A DNA stretch of 56,048 bases. Source: Paraburkholderia acidipaludis NBRC 101816 (GTDB taxonomy: Bacteria > Pseudomonadota > Gammaproteobacteria > Burkholderiales > Burkholderiaceae). The notes under the pieces were generated by a model, which was not told where the DNA came from, did not search any database, and saw nothing but the letters and a program-made list of their open reading frames with translations. Shown here piece after piece: positions 17,765 through 26,814 of this stretch. Made by a program: the position numbers and the translations under genes. The stretch is from assembly GCF_000684975.1 (NCBI RefSeq), contig NZ_BAXZ01000036.1:1-56048 (forward strand), in the 5' to 3' direction. Position 1 is the first letter of the stretch. Every line of letters begins with the position of its first letter.

Positions 17765-19660
17765 ATGAGGAATTTAACGACACGATGTTTGGCGCCGGCC
17801 TTCGCGGCGGCGCTGTTCTGCGCGCTCGGCGCATTCGCCGGGCCGGCACAGGCGCGCCCTTCGATTGCGCAGTACGATCAGCCGAGGTATCCGGACAACT
17901 TCACGCACTTCGACTATGCGGACGCGGACGCGCCAACCAGCGGCACGCTGAATTTCGAAAACTACAACGATCTGCAGAGCTACGATTCGCTCAATCCGTT
18001 TCTGGTGCGCGGCGCGCCGGCGCCGGACATCCAGAACCTGATGTTCGACACGCTGATGCAGCGTAGCTGGGACGAACTGGCATCGGCCTATCCGTTGATC
18101 GCGGACGACGTGGAAGTGGCGCCCGACCTGAGTTCGGCCACCTTCCATATCAACCCGGCCGCGCGCTTTTCGAACGGCGACCCGATCACGGCCGCGGACG
18201 TCAAATATTCGTTCGATACCCTGACGAGCCCGCAGGCCTCGCCGCTCTTCAACACGCAATTCTCGGTGATCAAGAGCGCGACGGTAATCGACCGGCTCAC
18301 GATCCGCTTCGATTTCAGCCGCAAGGAGCGCGACGCGCCGCTGATCGCCGGCGACCTGCCGGTGTTCTCGCCGAAGTGGGGCATGCGTGCCGACGGTACG
18401 CGGCCGCCGTTCGACCAGATCTCGAACGTACCGCCGATTGCAAGCGGCCCGTACCTGATCGAGCAGCGCAAGAACGACAAGCAGATCGTCTATCGCCGCA
18501 ACCCGAATTACTGGGCGGCGAACCTGCCTTCGCGGCGCGGGATGTACCGCTTCGAGCGCGTGGAATTCAAGCTCTACGCGGACCAGTACACGTCGCTGGA
18601 AGCCTTCAAGGCCGGCGACGTCGATGCCCGCATGGAATATTATTCGATGCTGTGGGCGCGCAAGTATATCGGCAAGAACTTCCGCAACGGCACGCTCGCG
18701 AAGGCGACGTTCCCCGACGGCCCCGCGCAGATGCAGGGCCTGTTCTTCAACATGCGCGAGCCGAAGTTCCAGGATCCGCGCGTGCGTCAGGCGTTGACGC
18801 TCGGGTTCGACTACGACTGGATGAACCGGATGCTGCTGTACGGTCAGTACCGCCGGACGAACAGCTTTTTCGACGCGAGCCCGTTCGCGGCGACCGGCAT
18901 GCCGAGCGCCAGGGAACTGGCGCTGCTCGAACCCTATCGTGCCGAGCTGCCGCCGGCGGTGTTTGGCCCCATGATCAAGCAGCCCACCACGCTGCCGCCG
19001 AATTCGCTGCGCGGCAACCTGCGCAAGGCGCGCGATCTGCTTGCCGAAGCGGGCTGGCACTATCGCGACGGCGCGCTGCGCGATGCGAACGGCACGCCGT
19101 TTACCGTCGAGATTCTCGACGACCAGCCGGGCATGGATCGCCTCTGCCTGCCGTATCTGCAGGCGTTGTCGCTGCTGGGCATCCAGACGAGCTTTCGCGA
19201 GGTGGACAGCGCGCTCTACCAGAAGCGTATCGACAACTTCCAGTTCGACATGACGACCTACATCTATCCGCCGGTGACGATTCCGGGCGCCGAACTGCTG
19301 CGCCGCTTCGGCAGCGCAGCAGCGGATCAGGTCGGTTCGGAGAACTACCCGGGCCTCAAGTCGAAAGCCGTGGACGGCCTGATCCAGGATGTGCTCAAGG
19401 CGAACACGATCGACGATCTCGAGGCCGCCACGCGTGCCCTCGACCGCGTGCTGATCAACGAATACCTGATCGTTCCGGAGTACTACCTGCCCAACGCGCG
19501 TATCGGCTACAAGACCACGCTGGGTCATCCGGCTATCGTGCCGACGACCTACCAGTACGAGGACTGGATCATCGACTACTGGTTCGTCAAGGCGCCGCAG
19601 GCAACCCGCAATGCGCAGACCGCGGACGCCGCGTCTGCCGCCCGTTCCGCATCACATTGA
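17765..19660 (+). CDS. yejA: YejA-like periplasmic solute-binding protein (family 5), copy 2
   Basis: A 631-residue tandem duplicate of the preceding gene with its own unrelated signal peptide (ending near GPAQA). I chose ATG 17765 because AGGAAGCGGGGA lies just upstream. The frame-work segments are almost unchanged from copy 1, but clusters of differences occur around residues corresponding to LNIEYSATQW (here ARMEYYSMLW), LLHKGEFPN (here TLAKATFPD) and MVINMRKPM (here LFFNMREPK). In this fold such segments line the ligand cleft, so the copies may capture different peptides for one shared permease. The spacing of 14 bases to the first copy and 16 to yejB indicates one operon. Confidence 0.92.
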   Translation: MRNLTTRCLAPAFAAALFCALGAFAGPAQARPSIAQYDQPRYPDNFTHFDYADADAPTSGTLNFENYNDLQSYDSLNPFLVRGAPAPDIQNLMFDTLMQRSWDELASAYPLIADDVEVAPDLSSATFHINPAARFSNGDPITAADVKYSFDTLTSPQASPLFNTQFSVIKSATVIDRLTIRFDFSRKERDAPLIAGDLPVFSPKWGMRADGTRPPFDQISNVPPIASGPYLIEQRKNDKQIVYRRNPNYWAANLPSRRGMYRFERVEFKLYADQYTSLEAFKAGDVDARMEYYSMLWARKYIGKNFRNGTLAKATFPDGPAQMQGLFFNMREPKFQDPRVRQALTLGFDYDWMNRMLLYGQYRRTNSFFDASPFAATGMPSARELALLEPYRAELPPAVFGPMIKQPTTLPPNSLRGNLRKARDLLAEAGWHYRDGALRDANGTPFTVEILDDQPGMDRLCLPYLQALSLLGIQTSFREVDSALYQKRIDNFQFDMTTYIYPPVTIPGAELLRRFGSAAADQVGSENYPGLKSKAVDGLIQDVLKANTIDDLEAATRALDRVLINEYLIVPEYYLPNARIGYKTTLGHPAIVPTTYQYEDWIIDYWFVKAPQATRNAQTADAASAARSASH

Positions 19661-19676
19661 GCATCGAGGATCCCCC

Positions 19677-20729
19677 ATGCTTGCTTACATACTCCGACGA
19701 CTGATGCTGATGGTGCCGACCCTGATCGGCGTCGTCACGCTGACCTTCGTCGTTACGCAGTTCGTGCCGGGCGGACCGGTCGAGCAGATGGTGACGCAGT
19801 TGCGCCACGGCGCGAGCCGCGGCGGCGAGACCGGCAGCGGAGGCGGCGGCTATCACGGCAGTCAGGGGGTGGACCCGCAGCAGATCGAGCAGATCAAGAA
19901 GGAGTTCGGCTTCGACAAGCCGCCGCTCACGCGCTACGTTCTGATGCTGAAGAACTACGCGACGTTCGATCTGGGCCAGTCCTACTATCAGCATGACAGC
20001 GTCTGGCACGTGATCCGCTCGAAGATGCCTGTTTCGATCACGCTGGGCCTGTGGACCGTGATGCTCACTTACCTGATCGCGGTGCCGCTGGGCATCGCGA
20101 AGGCGGTGCGCAACGGCTCGCGTTTCGATACGGTGACGAGCGCGCTCGTGCTGACCGGCTACGCGATTCCGGGCTTCGTGCTGGGCGTGCTGCTGCTGAT
20201 GCTGTTCGGCGGCGGGACGTTCTGGCAGCTGTTCCCGATGCGGGGGCTCACCTCCGATAACTTCGATGACCTGAGCATGATCGGCAAGGTGCTCGATTAT
20301 CTGTGGCACATCGTGCTGCCGGTGACGGCTTCGGTCGTCGGCAACTTCGCCATCGTCACGATCCTGACCAAGAACACCTTCCTGGAAGAGATCGGCCGCC
20401 AGTATGTGCTGACGGCGCGCGCCAAGGGGGCGCCCGAGCGCGATGTGCTCTGGAAACACGTGCTGCGCAATGCCGCGATTCCGCTGCTCACGGGCTTGCC
20501 CGCCGCGTTCGTCGGCGCGTTCCTGAACGGCAATCTGCTGATCGAGACGCTGTTTTCGCTGGACGGTATGGGGCAGCTCTCCTACGACTCGGTGATCCGC
20601 CGCGATTACCCCGTCGTGTTGGGCTCGCTGTTCCTGTTCACGCTGATCGGCCTTATCACCAAACTCATCGCTGACGTCTGCTATGTCCTCGTCGACCCCC
20701 GCATCCAATTCAACCGCCTGGACCACTGA
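19677..20729 (+). CDS. yejB: YejB-like ABC transporter permease
   Basis: A 350-residue inner-membrane permease of the oligopeptide/nickel (DppB) class. It starts with the typical MLAYILRRLMLMVPTLIGVVTLTF helix, has a periplasmic insertion (residues about 40-75, glycine-rich), and ends with the transport core containing the EAA-like cytoplasmic loop EIGRQYVLTARAKGAPERDVLWKHVLRNA. I chose ATG 19677 because GAGGA precedes it and the start matches the family. Its stop is one base from the yejE start. Confidence 0.95.
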   Translation: MLAYILRRLMLMVPTLIGVVTLTFVVTQFVPGGPVEQMVTQLRHGASRGGETGSGGGGYHGSQGVDPQQIEQIKKEFGFDKPPLTRYVLMLKNYATFDLGQSYYQHDSVWHVIRSKMPVSITLGLWTVMLTYLIAVPLGIAKAVRNGSRFDTVTSALVLTGYAIPGFVLGVLLLMLFGGGTFWQLFPMRGLTSDNFDDLSMIGKVLDYLWHIVLPVTASVVGNFAIVTILTKNTFLEEIGRQYVLTARAKGAPERDVLWKHVLRNAAIPLLTGLPAAFVGAFLNGNLLIETLFSLDGMGQLSYDSVIRRDYPVVLGSLFLFTLIGLITKLIADVCYVLVDPRIQFNRLDH

Positions 20730-20730
20730 G

Positions 20731-21798
20731 ATGTCCGCTGCCGCCGCGCCGGCGGCCCCGGTCTCCCCCTGGCGTCGTACGTGGCTGCGCTTCAAGGCGC
20801 AGCGGCTCGGCTACTGGAGTCTCATCATCTTCAGCGGGCTCTTCGTCATCAGCCTGCTCGGCGAAGTGCTGGCCAACGATCGTCCGCTCGTCGTGCGCTA
20901 CGACGGCCATTATTACTTTCCGATCGTGAAGGAGTACCCAGAGACGCTGTTCGGCGGCGATTTCCCCGCGAAAACCAACTATCTCGATCCGTATATCCGC
21001 GGGCGGCTTTCGTCGGGCAGCAACTTCGCGATCTACCCGCCGAACCACTTCCATTACGACACGATCGACTACTTTGCGACGCGGCCGTTCCCGGCGCCGC
21101 CCTCGGCCAACAACTGGCTCGGCACCGACCAGTTCGGCCGCGACGTGCTCTCGCGCCTGTTGTACGGCTTCCGGCTATCGGTGCTGATGGCCATGGCGCT
21201 CACGGTGTCGGGTGTGCTGATCGGCGTGCTCACGGGGGCCGTGCAGGGTTTCTATGGGGGGCGCACCGACCTGATCGGGCAGCGCCTGATCGAGATCTGG
21301 GCCTCCATGCCGGACCTGTATCTGCTCATCATCTTCGCCTCGATCTTCGAGCCCACCTTGTGGCTGCTCTTCATCCTGCTCTCGATGTTCGGCTGGCTCG
21401 TGCTGTCCGACTACGTGCGCGCCGAGTTTCTGCGTAACCGTTCGCTCGACTACGTAAAGGCCGCTCGCACGATGGGCCTCTCGAACTGGCAGATCATGTG
21501 GCGGCACATTCTGCCCAACAGTCTCACGCCTGTGATTACCTTTCTGCCTTTCCGCATGAGCGCGGCGATTCTCTCGCTCACGAGCCTCGACTTCCTCGGC
21601 CTTGGCGTGCCGCCGCCGACGCCGAGCCTGGGCGAACTGCTGCAGGAGGGCAAGAACAATCTCGACGCATGGTGGATTTCGATTTCGGCATTTGCGGCGC
21701 TCGTCATCACGCTGCTGCTGCTGACCTTCATGGGCGACGCGCTGCGCAACGCGCTCGACACGCGCGCCAAGGGTTCGGCATTCGGGGGAGGCAAGTGA
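20731..21798 (+). CDS. yejE: YejE-like ABC transporter permease
   Basis: A 355-residue permease partner. After the first membrane helix there is a long periplasmic segment (DGHYYFPIVKEYPETLFGGDF and IYPPNHFHYDTIDY), which is characteristic of YejE and distinguishes it from DppC/OppC. Then comes NWLGTDQFGRDVLSRLLYGFRLS and the EAA loop DYVKAARTMGLSNWQIMWRHILPNS. The start at 20731 follows the yejB stop by one base, and the stop overlaps the yejF start in TGATG, so translation is coupled. Confidence 0.95.
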   Translation: MSAAAAPAAPVSPWRRTWLRFKAQRLGYWSLIIFSGLFVISLLGEVLANDRPLVVRYDGHYYFPIVKEYPETLFGGDFPAKTNYLDPYIRGRLSSGSNFAIYPPNHFHYDTIDYFATRPFPAPPSANNWLGTDQFGRDVLSRLLYGFRLSVLMAMALTVSGVLIGVLTGAVQGFYGGRTDLIGQRLIEIWASMPDLYLLIIFASIFEPTLWLLFILLSMFGWLVLSDYVRAEFLRNRSLDYVKAARTMGLSNWQIMWRHILPNSLTPVITFLPFRMSAAILSLTSLDFLGLGVPPPTPSLGELLQEGKNNLDAWWISISAFAALVITLLLLTFMGDALRNALDTRAKGSAFGGGK

Positions 21799-23426
21799 TG
21801 AGCCGTACGTTGCTGGAAATCGACCGCTTCTCGGTACGCTTCGGCGAAAAGATGGCGGTGCAGGAACTGAGCCTCTCGATGCAGCGCGGCGAACGCGTCG
21901 CGCTGGTGGGCGAATCGGGCTCGGGCAAGAGCGTCACGGCGCTGTCTATCCTCGGCCTCGTCGAGCATGCGAAGCTCTCGGGCCGCATGCTGTTCGACGG
22001 CGAGGATTTGCTGCAGAAAACGGAGCAGCAGATGCGCGGCATTCGCGGCGCCGACATCGCGATGGTGTTCCAGGAGCCCATGACGGCGCTCAATCCGCTC
22101 TATACGATCGGCAAGCAGATCGCCGAAAGCCTGCGCCTGCACGAGGGGCTGCGGCCCAACGAAGCCCGCGAGCGCGGCATCGAATTGTTGCGGCGCACGG
22201 GCATTCCCGAGCCGGAGCGGCGGATCGACAGCTTCCCGCACCAGCTTTCGGGCGGTCAGCGCCAGCGCGCGATGATCGCGATGGCGCTTGCCTGCCGGCC
22301 GCGCCTCTTGCTGGCCGACGAGCCGACCACGGCGCTCGACGTGACGGTGCGCCAGCAGATCGTCGATCTGCTGATCGAGCTGCAGGAGCAGGAAGCGGCC
22401 GATCGCGGCATGGCCGTGCTGCTGATCACCCACGACCTGAATCTCGTGCGGCGCTTCGCGCAGCGCGTCGCGGTGATGGAAAAAGGCGTACTGGTGGAGA
22501 CCAACACCACGGAAGCCCTGTTCTCGAACCCTCAGCACCCCTATACACAGCGTCTGCTCGATAGCGAGCCGAAACGCGCCGTCGATCCGGTCGACCGCGA
22601 TGCGCGCCCCATTCTCGACGTGAAGGGCGTGGCCGTGGACTATCACACGGCGGCCAAGGGCTGGCGCTCGATCCTCGGCGGTACGAAGTTTCGTGCCGTG
22701 CACGAGGCCGACCTGAGCCTGCGGCGCGGCGAGACGCTCGGCATCGTAGGCGAATCGGGCTCGGGCAAGTCCACGCTGGCCTTCACCGTGCTCGGTCTGA
22801 ACCGGCCGGCGCAGGGCGAAATTCTGATCGACGGCATGCCGCTTTCTACGCTGCGCAATCCCAGATCGCGGCGCGAGCTGTATTCGCGCATGCAGGTGGT
22901 GTTTCAGGACCCCTTCGGATCGCTTTCGCCGCGCATGACGGTGGAGCAGATCATCGGCGAGGGCCTCGTCGTGCATCGCCCGGAGTTCGAGGGGCCGGCG
23001 CGCCGCGCGCGCATCGGTTCGCTGCTCGAAGAAGTCGGGCTGCCTGCGGAGTCCATGCTGCGTTATCCGCACGAATTCTCGGGCGGTCAGCGCCAGCGCA
23101 TCGCCATTGCGCGCGCGCTTGCCGTGGAGCCGGAGCTGATGGTGCTGGACGAGCCCACGAGCGCGCTCGACGTCTCGATCCAGAAGCAGGTTCTCGCACT
23201 CCTGACGAATTTGCAGAAGAAGTACAAGCTCAGCTATCTGTTCATTACGCACGACCTGGCGGTGATGCGCGCCATGGCGCATCGTGTCATCGTGATGAAG
23301 GCGGGCCGTATCGTCGAGCAGGGCGACGCGCAGGACGTGCTGTATGCGCCGTCGCATCCCTATACGCAGGCGTTGCTGGCCTCCTCGATGCTGCAGGGGC
23401 CGGAACCGGTGGAGAAATTCGCATGA
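21798..23426 (+). CDS. yejF: YejF-like ABC transporter ATPase with two nucleotide-binding domains
   Basis: A 542-residue fused ATPase that powers the permease pair. The first domain has Walker A GESGSGKS at residues 38-45, signature LSGGQRQR and Walker B LLLADEPTTALD. The second has Walker A at 318-325, signature FSGGQRQR and Walker B LMVLDEPTSALD. Both active sites look complete. Each domain carries the OppD/DppF-type C-terminal extension (QHPYTQRLLDSEP and SHPYTQALLASSM). I chose ATG 21798, which overlaps the yejE stop and has GGGGGAGG upstream. The fused form is the hallmark of YejF rather than separate OppD and OppF. Confidence 0.96.
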   Translation: MSRTLLEIDRFSVRFGEKMAVQELSLSMQRGERVALVGESGSGKSVTALSILGLVEHAKLSGRMLFDGEDLLQKTEQQMRGIRGADIAMVFQEPMTALNPLYTIGKQIAESLRLHEGLRPNEARERGIELLRRTGIPEPERRIDSFPHQLSGGQRQRAMIAMALACRPRLLLADEPTTALDVTVRQQIVDLLIELQEQEAADRGMAVLLITHDLNLVRRFAQRVAVMEKGVLVETNTTEALFSNPQHPYTQRLLDSEPKRAVDPVDRDARPILDVKGVAVDYHTAAKGWRSILGGTKFRAVHEADLSLRRGETLGIVGESGSGKSTLAFTVLGLNRPAQGEILIDGMPLSTLRNPRSRRELYSRMQVVFQDPFGSLSPRMTVEQIIGEGLVVHRPEFEGPARRARIGSLLEEVGLPAESMLRYPHEFSGGQRQRIAIARALAVEPELMVLDEPTSALDVSIQKQVLALLTNLQKKYKLSYLFITHDLAVMRAMAHRVIVMKAGRIVEQGDAQDVLYAPSHPYTQALLASSMLQGPEPVEKFA

Positions 23427-24859
23427 TCGACGAACGCTGGGCACGCGCGGCGCAGGCGCTGAAGAGCCGTGCCGATTTCTGGTCGCTGCGCGTGGTGGAC
23501 GAACACATCGAGGACCACGAGGTCCGCAACGACGTCGTGCAGCCGCTGCGCTCGGTGCATGAGCGCGGCGCGATGGTGACTGCCTGGGCCGGTGCCGGGG
23601 CGGGCTATGCGGCCACGGCGGATCTCAGCGCGGCGGGCCTGCAGCGCGCGCTGGACACGGCGACCGCGCGGGCCGAGGCCAGCGCGGCGTTTTCGCTGAT
23701 CGACCATCGCGAGATCGCGCGGCCCACGGAGAGCGGCCGCTACGCATCGCCGAACGCCGACGCGCCGCTTCTCACTCGTCGCGAATGGATCGAACGTCTC
23801 GCGCAGGAGTGCGCGATTGCGAGGCTCGACGAGCGCATCGTGGAGCGCGTGGCGAGCATGCACGTCGCGCACGCGGACCAGCTCTATCTGACGAGCGACG
23901 GCGTGCGCATCGAGCAGCGTTTTCGCTTTCTGATGCCGCAGCTGAGCGTGGCGGCGCACGCGGACGGCGACACCCAGGTGCGCACGCTGAGCGGCAATTA
24001 CGGCACGCTCGCGCAGGGCGGCATGGAGATTCTCGCGCGCTACGGCTTCGACGGTGCGGGCGCGCGCGTCGCCGACGAGGCGCTGCAACTGCTCGCCGCG
24101 CCCAACTGCCCCTCGGGCCCGCGCGATCTGCTGCTGATGCCCGACCAGATGATGCTGCAGATCCACGAGTCGATCGGCCATCCGCTCGAACTCGACCGCA
24201 TTCTCGGCGACGAGCGCAACTTCGCGGGCTGGAGCTTCGTGAAGCCGGAGATGTTCGGCAGCTACCAGTACGGTTCCGAACTGCTGAACGTGACGTTCGA
24301 CCCCGAACTGCGCGAGGAGGCCGCCACCTATGCCTTCGACGACGAAGGCAGCGCGGCGACGAAGCAGTATCTGATCCGCAATGGCGTGCTGGAGCGTCCG
24401 CTGGGCGGGGCGCTCTCGCAGCAGCGCGCGGGCCTGCCCGGCGTCGCGAACTCGCGCGCGTCGAACTGGAACCGCCCGCCCATCGACCGCATGGCAAACC
24501 TCAACATCGAGCCGGGCACGGCAACGCTGGATGCGATGATCGCCCATATCGAGCACGGCATCCTGATGTCGACGAATACGTCCTGGTCCATCGACGACCA
24601 TCGCAACAAGTTCCAGTTCGGCTGCGAGTACGGCCGGCTGATCGAGAACGGCAAGCTCACGCAGGTCGTGAAGCGCCCCAACTATCGCGGCATTTCCGCA
24701 AGCTTCTGGCGCAGCCTTTCCGCGGTGGGCAATGCCGCCACGCGCGAGGTGTTCGGCACGCCGATGTGCGGCAAGGGCGAGCCCGCCCAGATCATCCGTG
24801 TGGGCCATGCATCGCCCGCGTGCGTGTTCAGCAACGTCGACGTATTCGGAGGCGCATGA
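23423..24859 (+). CDS. tldD: TldD-like metalloprotease subunit
   Basis: A 478-residue cytoplasmic subunit of the TldD/TldE protease, which degrades unfolded peptides and in E. coli removes the leader of microcin B17. The zinc site is intact: HESIGH gives His248, Glu249 and His253 (HExxxH), and the third ligand is probably Cys449 in MCGKGE near the C-terminus, matching the CGK position in known TldD. It starts inside yejF with a four-base ATGA overlap, so import and proteolysis are translationally coupled. I see this gene as an accessory paralogue; a housekeeping copy would be expected elsewhere in the genome. Confidence 0.93.
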   Translation: MIDERWARAAQALKSRADFWSLRVVDEHIEDHEVRNDVVQPLRSVHERGAMVTAWAGAGAGYAATADLSAAGLQRALDTATARAEASAAFSLIDHREIARPTESGRYASPNADAPLLTRREWIERLAQECAIARLDERIVERVASMHVAHADQLYLTSDGVRIEQRFRFLMPQLSVAAHADGDTQVRTLSGNYGTLAQGGMEILARYGFDGAGARVADEALQLLAAPNCPSGPRDLLLMPDQMMLQIHESIGHPLELDRILGDERNFAGWSFVKPEMFGSYQYGSELLNVTFDPELREEAATYAFDDEGSAATKQYLIRNGVLERPLGGALSQQRAGLPGVANSRASNWNRPPIDRMANLNIEPGTATLDAMIAHIEHGILMSTNTSWSIDDHRNKFQFGCEYGRLIENGKLTQVVKRPNYRGISASFWRSLSAVGNAATREVFGTPMCGKGEPAQIIRVGHASPACVFSNVDVFGGA

Positions 24860-26220
24860 TGAGCGAAGCCCTTTTTGCGCGCACCGGAGCGTCGGTGGAC
24901 TGGCATACGCATTTCACCACGCTGGCCGGCGCGATCGACCGGCTCGTGCGGCCCGGCGAGACGGCGCTCACGTCGTTCGCGGGCGAGCAGTCGGACTTCG
25001 TGCGCTTCAACGGCGGCAAGGTGAGGCAAACCGGTCAGGTGTCCCAGGGGCGTCTCACGCTGCGTCTCATCGACGGCGCGCGCCAGGCGTACTCGACGCT
25101 CGACATCTGCGGCGACGCGGACCAGGATCTGCGCGAAGTCGGCGCCGTGCTCGAAGCGCTGCGCGCGGGCCTGCGCGACGCGCCTGACGATCCGCACCTG
25201 CTTTACGACACCACGTCGTGGCAGCGCTCGACGCGCCGCACGGGGCGCTTGCCGGACCCGCACGCGCTCGTGCGCACGGTCGCCGAATGCGCGCGCGGGC
25301 TCGATTTCGTGGGCTTTTATGCGGGCGGCACGCTCGCGCGCGGGTTCGCCTCGACGAGCGGCAGCCGCGGCTGGTACGAGGTGGAGAATTTCTGCTTCAG
25401 CTGGTCGCTTTATCACCCGGGCGGCCGTGCGATCAAGACGACCTACGCGGGCGATAGCTGGGACGACGCGACCTTCGCCCGCAAGGTGGAAGAGGCGGCG
25501 GCGCGGTTGCCGGTGCTTGCGCTCGCGCCGCGCGCCCTCGGCCCCGGCCGGTATCGCGCGTGGCTCGCGCCGGGCGCGCTCGAAGAGCTGCTGAGCGTGG
25601 CCGCCTGGGGCGGCTTCTCGGCGCGCGCGCAGGCGGCCTCACTGAGCCCGCTGTACCGGCTCAACGCCGGCGAGGTGGCGCTTGACCCGCGTGTGACACT
25701 GGCGGAAGATCTCGAGCTTGGCATCGCACCCGCATTCAATGAGGATGGCTATCTACGCGACAGCGTCGCATTGATACGCGAAGGCCGCAGTGTGGCGCAG
25801 TTGACGAATGCACGCACGGCGCGGGAGTATGGCCTTGCGCCGAACGGCGCGCTCGCGAGCGAGATGCCTTCGTCGCTCGCGATGGCGGGCGGCGATCTTG
25901 CGGACGAGGACGTGCTCGCGGCGCTCGGCACCGGTCTCTATGTCGGCAACCTCTGGTACGTGAACTACTCCGATCGCATGAGCTGCAGCCTGACCGGCAT
26001 GACGCGCTTCGCGACGTTCTGGGTGGAAGAGGGCCGCATCGTCGCGCCGGTCGAGGCGATGCGTTTCGACGACAGTCTGTATGGCTTGCTGGGCGAGAGG
26101 CTGGAGCGTCTGGGCGCGCATCCCGAGCTGCGCCTTTCCGACGACTCGTGGGGCCAGCGCGCAACGGGCGGCATGAAGCTGCCCGGCGTGCTCGTGAGGG
26201 AGTTCGAACTGACGCTTTAG
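24859..26220 (+). CDS. pmbA: TldE/PmbA-like protease partner subunit
   Basis: A 453-residue protein homologous to TldD but lacking the HExxxH zinc site, as is normal for TldE (PmbA). Visible family segments include RFNGGKVRQTGQVSQGRLTL near the start and, near the end, LYVGNLWYVNYSDRMSCSLTGMTRFATFWVEEG. It forms the heterodimer with TldD that gates substrate access. Two adjacent ATGs (24856 and 24859) are possible; the GGAGG site favours 24859, while 24856 gives an ATGA overlap with tldD. The C-terminal region EFELTL closes the reading frame 62 bases before the first acetyltransferase. Confidence 0.9.
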   Translation: MSEALFARTGASVDWHTHFTTLAGAIDRLVRPGETALTSFAGEQSDFVRFNGGKVRQTGQVSQGRLTLRLIDGARQAYSTLDICGDADQDLREVGAVLEALRAGLRDAPDDPHLLYDTTSWQRSTRRTGRLPDPHALVRTVAECARGLDFVGFYAGGTLARGFASTSGSRGWYEVENFCFSWSLYHPGGRAIKTTYAGDSWDDATFARKVEEAAARLPVLALAPRALGPGRYRAWLAPGALEELLSVAAWGGFSARAQAASLSPLYRLNAGEVALDPRVTLAEDLELGIAPAFNEDGYLRDSVALIREGRSVAQLTNARTAREYGLAPNGALASEMPSSLAMAGGDLADEDVLAALGTGLYVGNLWYVNYSDRMSCSLTGMTRFATFWVEEGRIVAPVEAMRFDDSLYGLLGERLERLGAHPELRLSDDSWGQRATGGMKLPGVLVREFELTL

Positions 26221-26282
26221 GGCGTTCAACCCCACGGCCCGCCGGCCGGCCCGCGACAGCGCCAACAACAAGGAAAACAACG

Positions 26283-26810
26283 ATGCAGTCGAGGATACCC
26301 GAGGGCCTCGTCGTGCGCGCCCTGCGCCCCGGCGACGCCGAAGCTTTTCATACGCTGCAGAGCGGGCCCTCCGTGCTGCGCGGGCATGCGCACGCGCCGT
26401 ACGGCTCGCTCGAAGCCACGCGCGAGTGGCTCGAAAAGCTCGTGCCGCCGGCCGTCCTCATTGGCGCCTGGGTGGGCGAGACGCTCGTGGGGTCGGTCGG
26501 GCTGAGCCCGCAGAAGACGCGGCGCTCACACGTGGGCCAGATCGGCATCAGCGTGCACGACGACTGGCGGCGGCGCGGCATCGGCGCCCATCTGATGACG
26601 CAGGTGCTCGACCTCGCCGACAACTGGCTTGGCCTGCGCCGCCTCGAACTGCACGTTTTTACCGATAACGCCGCGGCCATCGCGCTCTACCGCCAATGCG
26701 GGTTCGAAATCGAGGCATGCCTTCGCGGCTCGGTGCTGCGCGAAGGTGTACTGATCGATTCGTTCCTGATGGGACGCCTGCGCGACCCGCTGCCGTTCGC
26801 CACGGAGTGA
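26283..26810 (+). CDS. GNAT-family N-acetyltransferase, copy 1
   Basis: A 175-residue acetyl-CoA-dependent acetyltransferase. The acetyl-CoA binding loop is DDWRRRGIGAHLM, followed by the family strand-helix LRRLELHVFTDNAAAIALYRQCGF. It starts at ATG 26283 after AAGGAAAA; a longer upstream frame is not supported. It is paralogous to the next gene (shared DNAAAIALYR and GLRR segments), only four bases away. Similar tandem GNATs can modify amino groups of peptides, aminoacyl compounds or spermidine. Position after a peptide importer and protease suggests it acts on an imported or processed product, comparable in logic to MccE of microcin C immunity. Confidence 0.9.
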   Translation: MQSRIPEGLVVRALRPGDAEAFHTLQSGPSVLRGHAHAPYGSLEATREWLEKLVPPAVLIGAWVGETLVGSVGLSPQKTRRSHVGQIGISVHDDWRRRGIGAHLMTQVLDLADNWLGLRRLELHVFTDNAAAIALYRQCGFEIEACLRGSVLREGVLIDSFLMGRLRDPLPFATE

Positions 26811-26814
26811 CGCG

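Noticed and set aside
15810..19660. Tandem binding-protein genes as an assembly artefact
   Set aside because: Signal peptides, spacing and dispersed synonymous and non-synonymous changes show true, diverged duplicates.
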